Of a DNA stretch of 11,946 nt, positions 6,131 through 11,946 are shown one piece after another. Location: NCBI RefSeq assembly GCF_019420015.1, contig NZ_JAHZIA010000043.1, positions 1 through 11,946 on the forward strand, given 5' to 3'. The position numbers and the translations under genes are program-made. Source of the DNA: Anaerofustis sp. GTDB lineage: Bacteria; Bacillota; Clostridia; Eubacteriales; Anaerofustaceae. A model generated the notes under the pieces. That model was not told the origin of the DNA. It saw only the letters and a program-made list of their open reading frames with translations, and made no database searches. The stretch's first letter is position 1; each line of letters starts with the position of its first letter.

Positions 6131-6156
6131 TTATTAAATAAGTTTATTAAATAAGT
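6131..6156. repeat. 13-bp perfect tandem duplication at the end of the 183-aa gene
   Basis: The unit TTATTAAATAAGT (plus strand) occurs twice without a gap, at 6131-6143 and 6144-6156. It contains the stop codon of the 183-aa gene and ends next to the AGGGG ribosome binding site of the head-tail adaptor gene. A slippage duplication in an AT-rich spacer is the simplest explanation. Confidence 0.9.
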
Positions 6157-6698
6157 TCTACCTTGAATTTATTTTCTAAAGTCTTAATAACAGATATGCT
6201 TTCAATTTTATCTTTGGTGACCATTTCTTTAATTTTATAAATGACAGTTGTCTTTAAAGAATTATCCATTTTAGAAATTTGTGAACAGATATTTTCAATG
6301 TTTTCCTTTGTATATGAGCTTGAATCCATAAGATACTCATAAGTATCATAAATTTTTGATAATCCAAACTTTTCGATTACTCTATTATCCATTGGCTTGA
6401 GCCAAAGATTCCTAAAATATGATTTATAGTTTCTCCACATATTCTTTAAAGTTTCAAATGTAAGAATTTCTATATCACCAACATTATCCCAAGCATAATA
6501 CTCACCATTCTTACTATCTTTATAACTTACAGATGGAATCAATGAAACAACTTCTATTTCTGTAATGTCAGTTAAAGGTTCTTGTGAGCTTATTCTGCTT
6601 TCATTAACCTTAGAGTTTCTGTTAGAAAAATCAGCTCCTACAGCAGATGTAGAAACTGATTCTTCACTAACAATATTAGTTGTTGCCTTTCTTGGCAT
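6147..6698 (-). CDS. Conserved head-associated protein of unknown function (183 aa)
   Basis: The gene follows the major capsid gene and precedes the head-tail adaptor. Residues 1-45 are Ser/Thr/Asn-rich and look disordered. The core (about 50-183) has a conserved-looking block, VVSLIPSVSYKD, then YYAWDNVGDIEILTFETL and NMWRNYKSYFRNLWLKPMD, then a helical C-terminus. It reminds me of uncharacterised proteins found next to capsid genes in clostridial phages, but I cannot name a function. A role in the capsid-connector junction or as a minor capsid protein is plausible from position only. ATG 6698 follows AAAGGTGATATT, a good ribosome binding site. The stop codon lies inside a 13-bp tandem duplication. 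AT content rises again after the capsid gene. Confidence 0.7.
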   Translation of the reverse strand: MPRKATTNIVSEESVSTSAVGADFSNRNSKVNESRISSQEPLTDITEIEVVSLIPSVSYKDSKNGEYYAWDNVGDIEILTFETLKNMWRNYKSYFRNLWLKPMDNRVIEKFGLSKIYDTYEYLMDSSSYTKENIENICSQISKMDNSLKTTVIYKIKEMVTKDKIESISVIKTLENKFKVELI

Positions 6699-6736
6699 AA
6701 TATCACCTTTCTTATTCTCTTATTTTTATTTACTTA

Positions 6737-7783
6737 TCAAGAAAAAGTAAACAGACCTGCATAAGCTGGAAGAACAAAGCCCATACCCATAAGCGTCTGA
6801 ACCTGAACATCAATAGTTGCATCACTATTTCTCTTAGAGCCATCAATAGTACCAGTGCCAATATCAGAACGAGTATCGCCAAACCATTCAAGCTTAATAG
6901 GCTTAGTATCACCGCCAAGAATAAACAACTTATTATCATCAAGTGCAAGGTCAAATGTACCAGACTTTAATGTCTGAGGGATGACCATAAGTCTATTACC
7001 TTCCCAATCAGCAATAGAACCTGTCATAGCCTTAGCTTCCTTTTGGGAATTTGCGAACATCTTGTCAGGAACAATGTTAGCAAGCTTTCTTAAAGCACCC
7101 TTAGTACCTGCAATAGTGAGATTCTCATAACCACCAGCAGCCTGAACCTTGTCACAAAGTTTACCAACAGCTTCTTCACTATTACCTGTTGCTGCAAAAT
7201 CAGATGGGAAGGCATTAGCTACACTCTGGAACTGTGTATAAATTCTATCCTTAATATACTTATTTACAGACTTGTAAACTACATCAAGAAGCTTATCAAT
7301 AGAGGTAATACCAGTAAGAAAACGCTCAAGTTCATCATATACATGAATGTATATCCATTCCTTTGGAAGTGTGATTTCAGAACCTAAATCAATAGCCTGT
7401 CTATTAGTATCCCAGTGATTACCAGCAAAACGAGAAACAGTAAGGAGTCCACCTTCTGTATAGAATGAAGTTGTATCTCCTAAAGCACGATTCTTAACTT
7501 CTACAAAATTTTCAACAAATGGCGAATTAAAAATATTCTCACCAATAGTTGTGTTTACAACTTCCTCTACAATCTCATAAATCACAAGATTGTTTCTTCG
7601 AAAAGCCTGAAAAAGTGTAGCACCCTTTAGAATATCGCCATTAATTTTATCTCTAAGATAACTTTCAAGGTCTTTCTTAGATACCTTATCCTTGTCTATA
7701 TGTAATGAAAAATCGCCTCTTGCTAAATCAAGCGTAAGGTCATAAATCTTTTCATTTTCTGTTGTGAATTTAGTCTTAACCAT
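6737..7783 (-). CDS. Major capsid protein, HK97-like fold (348 aa)
   Basis: This is the main shell protein of the head. The length and position directly after scaffold and decoration genes are standard. The N-terminus (about residues 1-60) is charged and helical (DKVSKKDLESYLRDKINGD), resembling an N-arm. Next come a spine-helix-like region and a strand pattern with aromatic Gly motifs (TEGGLLTVSRFAG). The C-terminal part holds IGTGTIDG and the hydrophobic MGMGFVLPAYAGLF ending, which resembles capsid proteins of clostridial siphophages. No long prosequence is obvious, in keeping with a separate scaffold. ATG 7783 follows AAGGAGGA with a seven-base spacer. A 60-base stretch of this gene (6752-6811) has 29 G/C by hand count, far above the portal gene, so codon use looks selected for high expression. 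I am confident of the family from sequence features and context together. Confidence 0.9.
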   Translation of the reverse strand: MVKTKFTTENEKIYDLTLDLARGDFSLHIDKDKVSKKDLESYLRDKINGDILKGATLFQAFRRNNLVIYEIVEEVVNTTIGENIFNSPFVENFVEVKNRALGDTTSFYTEGGLLTVSRFAGNHWDTNRQAIDLGSEITLPKEWIYIHVYDELERFLTGITSIDKLLDVVYKSVNKYIKDRIYTQFQSVANAFPSDFAATGNSEEAVGKLCDKVQAAGGYENLTIAGTKGALRKLANIVPDKMFANSQKEAKAMTGSIADWEGNRLMVIPQTLKSGTFDLALDDNKLFILGGDTKPIKLEWFGDTRSDIGTGTIDGSKRNSDATIDVQVQTLMGMGFVLPAYAGLFTFS

Positions 7784-7801
7784 TATTTATCCTCCTTACT
7801 T

Positions 7802-8347
7802 TTAGGCTAAAGTAGTAACCTTAGCTTCATACATAACTCTTGAATATCCATAAGTGTTAGCTACTGTAACAAGAGTTGCACCCTGAACTCTCTTACGCAT
7901 AATAGTAGCTTCAAACTTAGCGTCCGAAGTTGCACTATCGCCTGCAACTAACTTGCCTGTAGTTGTATCAATAGTAAGGAACTTACCAGTATCAGCCTTT
8001 GACTGTGTTGCCGAAGTGATACCATCAATAGAAATTGCAAATCCATCATTAAAAGCAACTACACGCACTCTAAAAGGAGTTCCAGCCTTAATGATAAAAT
8101 TATCCTTTCTCTGATTAGTTATCTTGCACTCATCTGACTTCCAAACTGGCTGGTCAACTACAACAACCTGCTTTCCAGTTGCTGAACCCTTTACAAACTT
8201 ATAAATAACATCTTCGCCATCATCAAGTCCATCAAGATAGCCGAATGTACCATTTTCAATATCTTCAGTTGCTACTGCATCAAAAATTCTTTCTGCATAA
8301 TGAGTAGACTTCATATTTACAGATTCAAATACTGTATAATTAGCCAT
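7802..8347 (-). CDS. Probable capsid decoration / head structural protein (181 aa)
   Basis: A small, largely beta-rich protein sits between the scaffold and the major capsid gene, the position of head-stabilising decoration proteins such as lambda gpD. The sequence begins MANYTVFESVNM and contains Gly/Asp turns (GYLDGLDDGEDV), alternating hydrophobic strands (RVRVVAFNDGFAISIDG) and a hydrophobic C-terminus. No enzymatic motif is seen. ATG 8347 is chosen because AGGAGGA lies just upstream. A longer frame from TTG 8365 would translate that ribosome binding site as Arg-Arg. Its stop is 18 bases from the capsid start, so the two are very likely translated from one message. Base composition is GC-richer than that of the portal or neck genes, as in the capsid gene, which fits high expression. 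Decoration function is inferred from position and size. It could also be another minor capsid component. Confidence 0.65.
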   Translation of the reverse strand: MANYTVFESVNMKSTHYAERIFDAVATEDIENGTFGYLDGLDDGEDVIYKFVKGSATGKQVVVVDQPVWKSDECKITNQRKDNFIIKAGTPFRVRVVAFNDGFAISIDGITSATQSKADTGKFLTIDTTTGKLVAGDSATSDAKFEATIMRKRVQGATLVTVANTYGYSRVMYEAKVTTLA

Positions 8348-8364
8348 AAATTTCCTCCTAAACA

Positions 8365-8394
8365 AAATAAAACCTGCGAGATTAATCGCAGGTT
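8365..8394 (-). terminator. Strong hairpin with U-rich tail between the scaffold and decoration genes
   Basis: The arms AACCTGCGA and TCGCAGGTT (8371-8379 and 8386-8394) are perfectly complementary over nine pairs, with a six-base loop. On the minus strand the stem runs into TTTTATTTTG, the layout of an intrinsic terminator or attenuator. It starts 27 bases after the protease/scaffold stop. Only a few bases separate the U-rich tract from the AGGAGG of the decoration gene, leaving no room for a promoter after it. It is therefore either a leaky terminator or a 5' mRNA-protecting or processing hairpin. Confidence 0.75.
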
Positions 8395-8421
8395 AAAGTT
8401 TTAAAATTAATATTTTATATC

Positions 8422-9171
8422 TTACTTATGTAGTGGTATATTACCATATTTTGTAGATACATAATTAGTATCATCGTCATCATGAATACTTGTATCTGAT
8501 ACATTAACAGTTAGTGAATCACTACGCTTACTAAAGTTTTTTCTTAAATTTTTCTTAGCGAAAAGAATAGCACATTCACTTTCAATATCCTTAACTGACA
8601 TTTCAGACTTCTTTTCTTTTAACTGTTCAAATTCTGCAACATCAGAAAGTGCTAAAGAATATTCATTAAAAACATTTTCTTTTTCTGCTTCTAACTGTTC
8701 ATTAATACGCTTTTCTTCTGCAAGTACATATTCATCATACTTAGGCTTAATTTTATCATAATCAGCTTGAAGCGTTTCATACTTAGAAGCAATTTCACTC
8801 TTTTCTTGATTAAGAATATCAATTTTCTTATCAAATTCAGAAATGCGATTTTCAGTAATAGAATTGTCAATAGTATTTTCGCCATCTTGATAATTTTCAA
8901 AAATAATCTTTTTTCTTACACCAGTGCTAAAATCAATAATAGGCTTATCGTTTTCTACTTTAAAAGTAAAACCATAAAAATTCCAATGGTCTTTTCTATC
9001 TTCAACAATTACTTCATTACCTTGAACATCCCTAAAATAATATCTTGGAAATCTATCGCCCCATTGGTTTGTTTCAGTTTCATAATCTTCTACAATATTA
9101 GCAATATCATTTATCGCACTCTGAACAGTTTGTGTGAAATTTTCTTTATTTGTATTCTTAATATCCTCCAT
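8422..9171 (-). CDS. Internal-start scaffold protein, in frame within the protease gene (249 aa, predicted)
   Basis: An in-frame ATG at 9171 begins MEDIKNTNKENF, and it shares its frame and stop with the protease. It is preceded by GGAGGAGGT and a nine-base spacer (AAAAGAAAT), one of the best ribosome binding sites in the window. In the protein this appears as the odd linker DGGGKRN at the junction between the protease domain and the scaffold domain. The product would hold only the mixed middle segment, the coiled coil and the basic C-terminus, with no protease residues. Lambda gpNu3, made from an internal start in gene C, is the known precedent. Free scaffold would be needed in excess over protease to shape the prohead. 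Translation from this start is inferred, not observed. The alternative is that the purine-rich tract only encodes a Gly linker. Confidence 0.72.
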   Translation of the reverse strand: MEDIKNTNKENFTQTVQSAINDIANIVEDYETETNQWGDRFPRYYFRDVQGNEVIVEDRKDHWNFYGFTFKVENDKPIIDFSTGVRKKIIFENYQDGENTIDNSITENRISEFDKKIDILNQEKSEIASKYETLQADYDKIKPKYDEYVLAEEKRINEQLEAEKENVFNEYSLALSDVAEFEQLKEKKSEMSVKDIESECAILFAKKNLRKNFSKRSDSLTVNVSDTSIHDDDDTNYVSTKYGNIPLHK

Positions 9172-9858
9172 ATTTCTTTTACCTCCTCCATCAAATTTTA
9201 ATTTATTAAATTCTTCCAATCTATTCTTGATTTCAGAAAATACATTATCAACAGAAAATTGCAATGTAATATTAGAATCAATCATAGCTGGTTGAATACT
9301 TTCATCAGTTGTTGACAATATACAACAACCCGCAAATGAGAATTTAGTAAATGTAAAAATGCCATTTTCATCTTCAGTGCCATCAAAGTTATTTATTTCT
9401 AACTCCATTGACTGTCCTTTACTAATATCTCTTTCAAAAACATCAACGGCTTCATTGAATTTTGTCCAAATAAGACCATCTACTTGTAGATATTCTCTTT
9501 CTTCGCCATCACTTGAAATCTTTTTTACCCATCGGGCATTACAAGATTCAGGAATGACACCATACGCTTGTCCTAAATAAACTTCTTTTATTATATCATT
9601 TTCAACTACAATTTCATGCTCGTGTCCAGTAAAATCCTTTTCGCCGTTTTCATTTTCTTTTATATAGCCTAAAATCGGTGTATTTTTAATAGTTTCTATA
9701 TTTTGTTCTACTACTTCTTTCGTAAAAACACTACCATTAAAATTCTCACCTAAATGCAAAACATCAATAGTAACATTCAAAAATCGTGTATCTTTAGTTT
9801 GATATTCACCATTAATACTAAAATTTACTGGTAATAAAAATCTTTTATTTTTATCCAT
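8422..9858 (-). CDS. Prohead protease fused to scaffold domain (478 aa)
   Basis: The N-terminal domain (about residues 1-215) looks like a prohead serine protease of the XkdF/herpesvirus-assemblin type. It cleaves scaffold inside the prohead before DNA entry. Candidate catalytic residues are His79 in FTGHEHE and Ser150 in SKGQSMELEI. A middle segment (about 230-320) is rich in aromatic and charged residues (WGDRFPRYYF, HWNFYGF). Residues about 330-430 form a long charged coiled coil, followed by a basic C-terminus (FAKKNLRKNFSKRSD) as scaffolds often have for capsid binding. ATG 9858 is preferred: GGAGGT lies seven bases upstream, and the earlier in-frame ATG at 9873 overlaps this site and has a poor one. 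Neighbours are the portal upstream and decoration and capsid genes downstream. The order and domain fusion match a lambda C-like arrangement. The protease assignment rests on motif and context, and the third catalytic residue was not identified. Confidence 0.85.
   Translation of the reverse strand: MDKNKRFLLPVNFSINGEYQTKDTRFLNVTIDVLHLGENFNGSVFTKEVVEQNIETIKNTPILGYIKENENGEKDFTGHEHEIVVENDIIKEVYLGQAYGVIPESCNARWVKKISSDGEEREYLQVDGLIWTKFNEAVDVFERDISKGQSMELEINNFDGTEDENGIFTFTKFSFAGCCILSTTDESIQPAMIDSNITLQFSVDNVFSEIKNRLEEFNKLKFDGGGKRNMEDIKNTNKENFTQTVQSAINDIANIVEDYETETNQWGDRFPRYYFRDVQGNEVIVEDRKDHWNFYGFTFKVENDKPIIDFSTGVRKKIIFENYQDGENTIDNSITENRISEFDKKIDILNQEKSEIASKYETLQADYDKIKPKYDEYVLAEEKRINEQLEAEKENVFNEYSLALSDVAEFEQLKEKKSEMSVKDIESECAILFAKKNLRKNFSKRSDSLTVNVSDTSIHDDDDTNYVSTKYGNIPLHK
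9181..9189 (-). promoter_or_regulatory. Internal Shine-Dalgarno for the scaffold start
   Basis: On the minus strand this reads GGAGGAGGT, nine bases upstream of the in-frame ATG at 9171. It matches the anti-Shine-Dalgarno better than most gene-start sites in this window. It falls exactly between the protease and scaffold domains, which is why it is read as a functional site. Confidence 0.75.
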
Positions 9859-9883
9859 TTTACACACCTCCATTCTTTAATCA

Positions 9884-11410
9884 CTATCTATCTATATTAC
9901 TATCATTATCTTCAGTTTGCTGACCTGCTATATCTAATGTTTCACCCTTAGAAGCGTTTGTCGGTCTGCCAGCTTCATCACTTGAACTGTTATAAGATGA
10001 GGATAGAGGAATAAACCTATTTTGAAAATCAAAAATATCAGTATGTAAAGTATACGCATTTAATGCTCTTGCTGGTGTCATATCTAAAGAAGCTAAAAAT
10101 TTATCAATTACATTAATGCCTAAAGTACACGCTTCTTTATATTTCTTTATCACATTATCACGATTAAATATAGTAGTATCTAATAAATAAAAATTAAATT
10201 TAAAATTATTCTTATTATATTTTCTTATCTTTATAAAGCGATTTATCCATCTTTCAAATTGTCGGTATACACCATATACAAAACCCGAATCATTCTCAAC
10301 AGATAAGTTTACAGCAGTACCCGATGAACTACCATTATATAATTCCTGACTTATACCAGATGAATTATAAACTTCATCTAAAGCGTCTGAAACATTGTTT
10401 CGAGTATTATTACTATCTTTAAAAGAAATTGCCTTACCTTCTGAACCTAAAGTATGTATCAAACCAATATCATCAGGCATACTATTTCTATTTATCTCAG
10501 CAAATACACTTAACATTTCAGGTGAAACAACAGGCTTATCTACCGTATTTTCATCGACAGGAACTTTCATCATAATAGCTTTATAATTATCCGTCTTAGC
10601 TGATTGTAATTTTAACTTCTTATATAAATCTAAATCAAAAATATCTCTAATAAGATTAATTAGAATTGGATAAGGATATATCCATTGACTATTTAACTTT
10701 ATACAAATTTGTTTATCAGCAGGCGGCAAATACCAATGTTCAGATAATTTTCCATCTCTAAAATCAATCCATGCTTGTTGAACATAATCAGGATAAGAGC
10801 CTAAATTCTGAGGCTTAATTTTTGCTAAATCTATTGCGAAATTATAAAGTCCGTCTTGAAGCTTATACAATTTACAAATAGAAAAATTTACTTGTTGTAT
10901 AAAGAAATCAGCTTGATTTTCAATTACAAGTCCACAATAAACATCTTGATAGGGGAGTGTCTTGAAAATTTTTGAAAATTCATGCTTCAAATTCATATTT
11001 TCAAGTTTTACACTTAATGTTGAATAAGCTTTCTTCAAACTTTCAATATTAATATTTTCTTTTACATCATATAAATCAACACCCCAACAGAACAATGCCA
11101 TATTACTGTAATAATTATTAAGCCTATAATAATGTGGTGATATTTTCATAAGAGATTCAGAAGCACTTAACAAAATTCTCCAACAACTATAAGGATGTTG
11201 GAGAGCATACTCTATATCTTCAAATTTATATTGTCCTAAAAAACCTGATTCTATAAGAGTGTTATTTGTAAATAAATCTTGCATTATCAATCTTTGATAC
11301 AAACTTCTATATAAATTATAATCAATAGGTTTACTGCCTTTAATAGAGTTATTAAATAACTTCTCGTCTTTCTTATAATAATTATTTTGTTTACCTCTTT
11401 TTGTCAACAT
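9884..11410 (-). CDS. Portal protein (508 aa)
   Basis: The portal forms the dodecameric ring at one capsid vertex. It is the docking site for the terminase, the DNA channel and the base for the head-tail adaptor. The length is typical for portals of siphophage type. The C-terminal half has portal-like sequence: a Gly/Ser loop (NGSSSGTAVNLSVENDSG), then a long helix with YRQFERWINRFIK, as expected for the stem and tunnel-loop region, and a low-complexity tail rich in Ser, Asp and Thr containing AGRPT. The ATG at 11410 follows AAGGTGGTGAT, a good ribosome binding site nine bases after the terminase stop. The position directly between terminase and prohead protease is the standard portal position and supports the call. 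It ends in TAG at 9884, 25 bases before the chosen protease start. The N-terminal part is divergent and was not matched to named motifs. Confidence 0.9.
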   Translation of the reverse strand: MLTKRGKQNNYYKKDEKLFNNSIKGSKPIDYNLYRSLYQRLIMQDLFTNNTLIESGFLGQYKFEDIEYALQHPYSCWRILLSASESLMKISPHYYRLNNYYSNMALFCWGVDLYDVKENINIESLKKAYSTLSVKLENMNLKHEFSKIFKTLPYQDVYCGLVIENQADFFIQQVNFSICKLYKLQDGLYNFAIDLAKIKPQNLGSYPDYVQQAWIDFRDGKLSEHWYLPPADKQICIKLNSQWIYPYPILINLIRDIFDLDLYKKLKLQSAKTDNYKAIMMKVPVDENTVDKPVVSPEMLSVFAEINRNSMPDDIGLIHTLGSEGKAISFKDSNNTRNNVSDALDEVYNSSGISQELYNGSSSGTAVNLSVENDSGFVYGVYRQFERWINRFIKIRKYNKNNFKFNFYLLDTTIFNRDNVIKKYKEACTLGINVIDKFLASLDMTPARALNAYTLHTDIFDFQNRFIPLSSSYNSSSDEAGRPTNASKGETLDIAGQQTEDNDSNIDR

Positions 11411-11419
11411 ATCACCACC

Positions 11420-11946
11420 TTAATATAATTTTGCTTTTTTGTTTAACTTTTTAAAAGTTGTTGCGTAATCATTTAATTTGAAACCTTTTTTAGTTTCTTG
11501 TAAAAACTCACGCTCTAATTGACATTGAACCCAATAATTATAAGCCAATGAGCTATATCGGTCTTTTCGCATACCAGATTTTTCAAATACTCGCACATTA
11601 GTTCCTTTGACTTCATACTCAAGATTTATCAATTCGTAAATAAGTAATGTAGTTTGAATATAAGGCATCTCATAATCAAGTTGATTAGCTGTAGTCAACT
11701 TATCAAAATCTTTAATTCGTTTTTTTAATACTTCTTTCCCTTCATTTTCGGGAATAAGTAAATTAATTTTTCCACTTGAAAAACCACTTCTAAGAGCTAC
11801 ACAAATTTCATTGTTAAATGCAGGGTTTGCTTTAATAGACCATATAACTTTTTTAGCTTTATCAACTTTACATCTATCAGCCATAACACTATCATTACAA
11901 CAACTTAAAGCAGGATAAATTTCTCCATTTTCAGGGTCATAAATAT
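11420..11946 (-). CDS. terL: Terminase large subunit, C-terminal (nuclease) part, 5'-truncated by the window edge
   Basis: This is the C-terminal 174 residues of the motor and nuclease that packages DNA into the prohead through the portal. The reading frame stays open to the right edge. The first internal ATG, at 11884, has no Shine-Dalgarno, so it is not the start and the ATPase half lies outside the window. The visible part resembles the RNase H-like nuclease domain of phage terminases: a DP-NGEIYPALS-like strand, then MADRC, then the segment WSIKANPAFNNEICVALRSG leading into SGKINLLIPE. Near the C-terminus is the KDRYSSLAYNYW signature shared by many terminases of Firmicute phages. It ends in TAA nine bases before the portal ATG, and the portal ribosome binding site occupies that gap. 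Family assignment is confident from the motifs and from its place before the portal. Catalytic acidic residues cannot be assigned with certainty from this fragment. Confidence 0.88.
   Translation of the reverse strand, partial: IYDPENGEIYPALSCCNDSVMADRCKVDKAKKVIWSIKANPAFNNEICVALRSGFSSGKINLLIPENEGKEVLKKRIKDFDKLTTANQLDYEMPYIQTTLLIYELINLEYEVKGTNVRVFEKSGMRKDRYSSLAYNYWVQCQLEREFLQETKKGFKLNDYATTFKKLNKKAKLY

Noticed and set aside
6730..6954. 74-aa hydrophobic minus-strand frame overlapping the capsid gene end
   Set aside because: It is in another frame of the same strand inside a confidently assigned gene, with no ribosome binding site. It is a shadow.
8767..9201. 144-aa open frame on the plus strand opposite the protease/scaffold gene
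   Set aside because: It is antisense to a well-supported gene, is composed of Ile/Phe/Asn-rich sequence typical of reversed AT-rich coding DNA, and has no ribosome binding site.
11420..11884. Separate 154-aa gene starting at ATG 11884
   Set aside because: The frame continues upstream without a stop to the window edge, the ATG has no ribosome binding site, and the upstream residues continue terminase-like sequence. It is an internal Met of the terminase.
1..11946. Recoded stop codons (TAG or TGA reassigned), as in some gut phages
   Set aside because: Full-length genes are intact under the standard code, and TAA, TAG and TGA are all used at gene ends next to proper downstream starts.

Overview
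The window is part of a tailed double-stranded DNA phage (or prophage) genome. It carries the end of the packaging gene, the whole head module and the start of the tail module. Every convincing gene lies on the minus strand, so the operon reads right to left, from about 11946 down to 162. The DNA is AT-rich. Strong AGGAGG-type ribosome binding sites precede many genes, and TAA, TAG and TGA all end genes, so the code is standard. These traits and the recognisable protein families suggest a phage of a low-GC Firmicute, most likely a gut clostridial host such as Lachnospiraceae. The host is an inference. No integrase, repressor or lysis gene is visible, so lifestyle cannot be judged.

In transcription order the packaging and head genes are: the C-terminal part of the large terminase subunit (cut by the right edge), portal, a fused prohead protease/scaffold, a probable decoration protein, the HK97-fold major capsid protein, and a conserved 183-aa protein of unknown role. 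The connector and neck genes follow: a head-tail adaptor, a 333-aa head-closure-like protein with an Ig-like C-terminus, a 169-aa tail-terminator-like protein and a 264-aa protein of unknown role. Next come the tail tube protein and a small four-cysteine zinc-binding protein. After an intrinsic terminator and a 146-bp leader with RNA-folding potential there is a second gene group: a RecU-like Holliday junction resolvase, an unknown 207-aa coiled-coil protein and a 153-aa protein resembling HK97 gp10. The tape measure and tail-tip genes presumably lie beyond the left edge.

The main observations are as follows. (1) An in-frame internal start with a near-perfect Shine-Dalgarno sits inside the protease gene and would release a free scaffold protein, as lambda C/Nu3 does. 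(2) Strong hairpins with U-tracts sit just upstream of the ribosome binding sites of the decoration/capsid pair and the tail tube, with two more hairpins after the tail tube, so the late operon is punctuated at its most heavily expressed genes. (3) The region at about 1805-1950 has a closing stem, mutually exclusive inner pairings, a tandem repeat and a 12-bp palindrome, and could be an undescribed cis-acting RNA or control region upstream of the resolvase. (4) A RecU-type resolvase is embedded in the tail module. (5) The most abundant structural genes are clearly richer in GC than their neighbours.
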